Positions 5,663 to 5,872 of a stretch of 5,872 nt of DNA are shown piece by piece. The stretch is from the NCBI GenBank assembly GCA_023411445.1, contig JAEYOT010000132.1, forward strand, positions 1 through 5,872, written 5' to 3'. The notes under the pieces are model-generated. The model was not told the origin of the DNA and did no database searches. It saw nothing but the letters and a program-made list of their open reading frames with translations. Made by a program: the position numbers and the translations under genes. Position 1 is the first letter of the stretch. Each line of letters opens with the position of its first letter. The stretch comes from Pseudomonadota bacterium. Its GTDB lineage: Bacteria > Myxococcota_A > Polyangia > Polyangiales > Polyangiaceae.

Positions 5663-5872
5663 TGACACCCAGGATGCACTGGAGGGCTTCGGCTCTCACG
5701 GCAGCCGTGATCCTGGCCGTCGCGAGCTGCGGCGACAGCGAGCCGCCCGTCATGAGCGCCGCCGCCGGCCACAGCGGCGCACCTGCTGACGCCGGCGGGG
5801 GCGGGTCAGCGGCGAAGGCGGGTAGCTCCCCGACGTCGTCGGGCGCCCCCCCTGACGGGAGTGGCGCGGCCG
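5662..5872 (+). CDS. Second lipoprotein, 3' end cut by window
   Basis: ATG 5662-5664 shares its A with the TGA stop of the preceding gene (TGATG), and the frame stays open to the window end (70 codons). The N-terminus is a lipoprotein signal: MTPRMHWR, a hydrophobic run (ALTAAVILAVAS), then Cys23 in the lipobox VASC followed by GD. Residues after about 28 form a Gly/Ala/Ser/Pro-rich linker like that of the upstream lipoprotein. Alternative starts are in-frame GTG 5659 (four-base GTGA overlap) and ATG 5674; neither has a clear ribosome binding site, and the overlap suggests translational coupling. The functional domain lies beyond the window. By layout it is probably a second exported repeat or binding protein working with, or paralogous to, the first, but this cannot be shown here. 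Confidence 0.8.
   Translation, partial: MTPRMHWRASALTAAVILAVASCGDSEPPVMSAAAGHSGAPADAGGGGSAAKAGSSPTSSGAPPDGSGAA

Noticed and set aside
1..5872. CRISPR array, tRNA, rRNA or insertion sequence
   Set aside because: No regularly spaced identical repeats, cloverleaf, rRNA motifs, transposase motifs or terminal inverted repeats were found by eye; the only regular repeats are coding.

Overview
The window looks like a piece of a GC-rich myxobacterial (Myxococcota, probably Polyangiales-type) chromosome. The reasons are the high GC content, the secreted lipoproteins with Gly/Ser/Ala-rich linkers behind the lipid-anchored cysteine, the 'ETxxDCGG' cysteine-rich repeats followed by a DUF4215/Myxo-disulfide type repeat, and an exported RCC1 propeller. 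No taxonomic marker gene is present, so this is an inference from protein style.

Left half (1 to about 2470): a cluster of immunity-type genes of the kind found beside polymorphic toxin systems, but no toxin is in the window. On the plus strand is the 3' part of a SMI1/KNR4 (SUKH) family protein (1-405). Facing it on the minus strand is an operon-like run, read from right to left: a damaged remnant of a DUF7691-like gene (about 2470-2226), an intact small 101-residue protein (2218-1913), an Imm49-type immunity gene broken into three reading frames (1857-1025), and a second DUF7691-like gene broken into two frames (1028-502). Spacings are tight (7 nt, 55 nt, then a GTGA stop/start overlap), so these were probably co-transcribed. 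The two DUF7691-like copies are diverged, yet both break frame at the same place, and both have exactly 236 nt from the matching Phe-Pro codon to the stop codon. The locus is best read as a decaying poly-immunity array. Assembly indels and, for the DUF7691-like pair, a programmed -1 frameshift remain alternatives.

Middle (about 2471-2698): a divergent spacer between the immunity operon and the lipoprotein genes. It holds an unassigned open minus-strand segment, a 16-bp dyad (2618-2633) with a TATAAA box beside it on the minus strand, and a plausible sigma70-type promoter (2664-2692) placed so that transcription would start at or next to the ATG of the next gene, giving a leaderless mRNA.

Right half (2699-5872): two tandem plus-strand lipoprotein genes joined by a TGATG stop/start overlap. 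The first is complete (987 aa): lipoprotein signal peptide, disordered linker, six cysteine-rich repeats, a DUF4215-type disulfide repeat, and a seven-blade RCC1 propeller carrying one C-x9-C pair in each blade. The second is cut by the window end after its signal peptide and a similar linker. Both are predicted to be anchored outside the cytoplasm; their ligands are unknown. The convergent gap 406-501 shows no convincing terminator.
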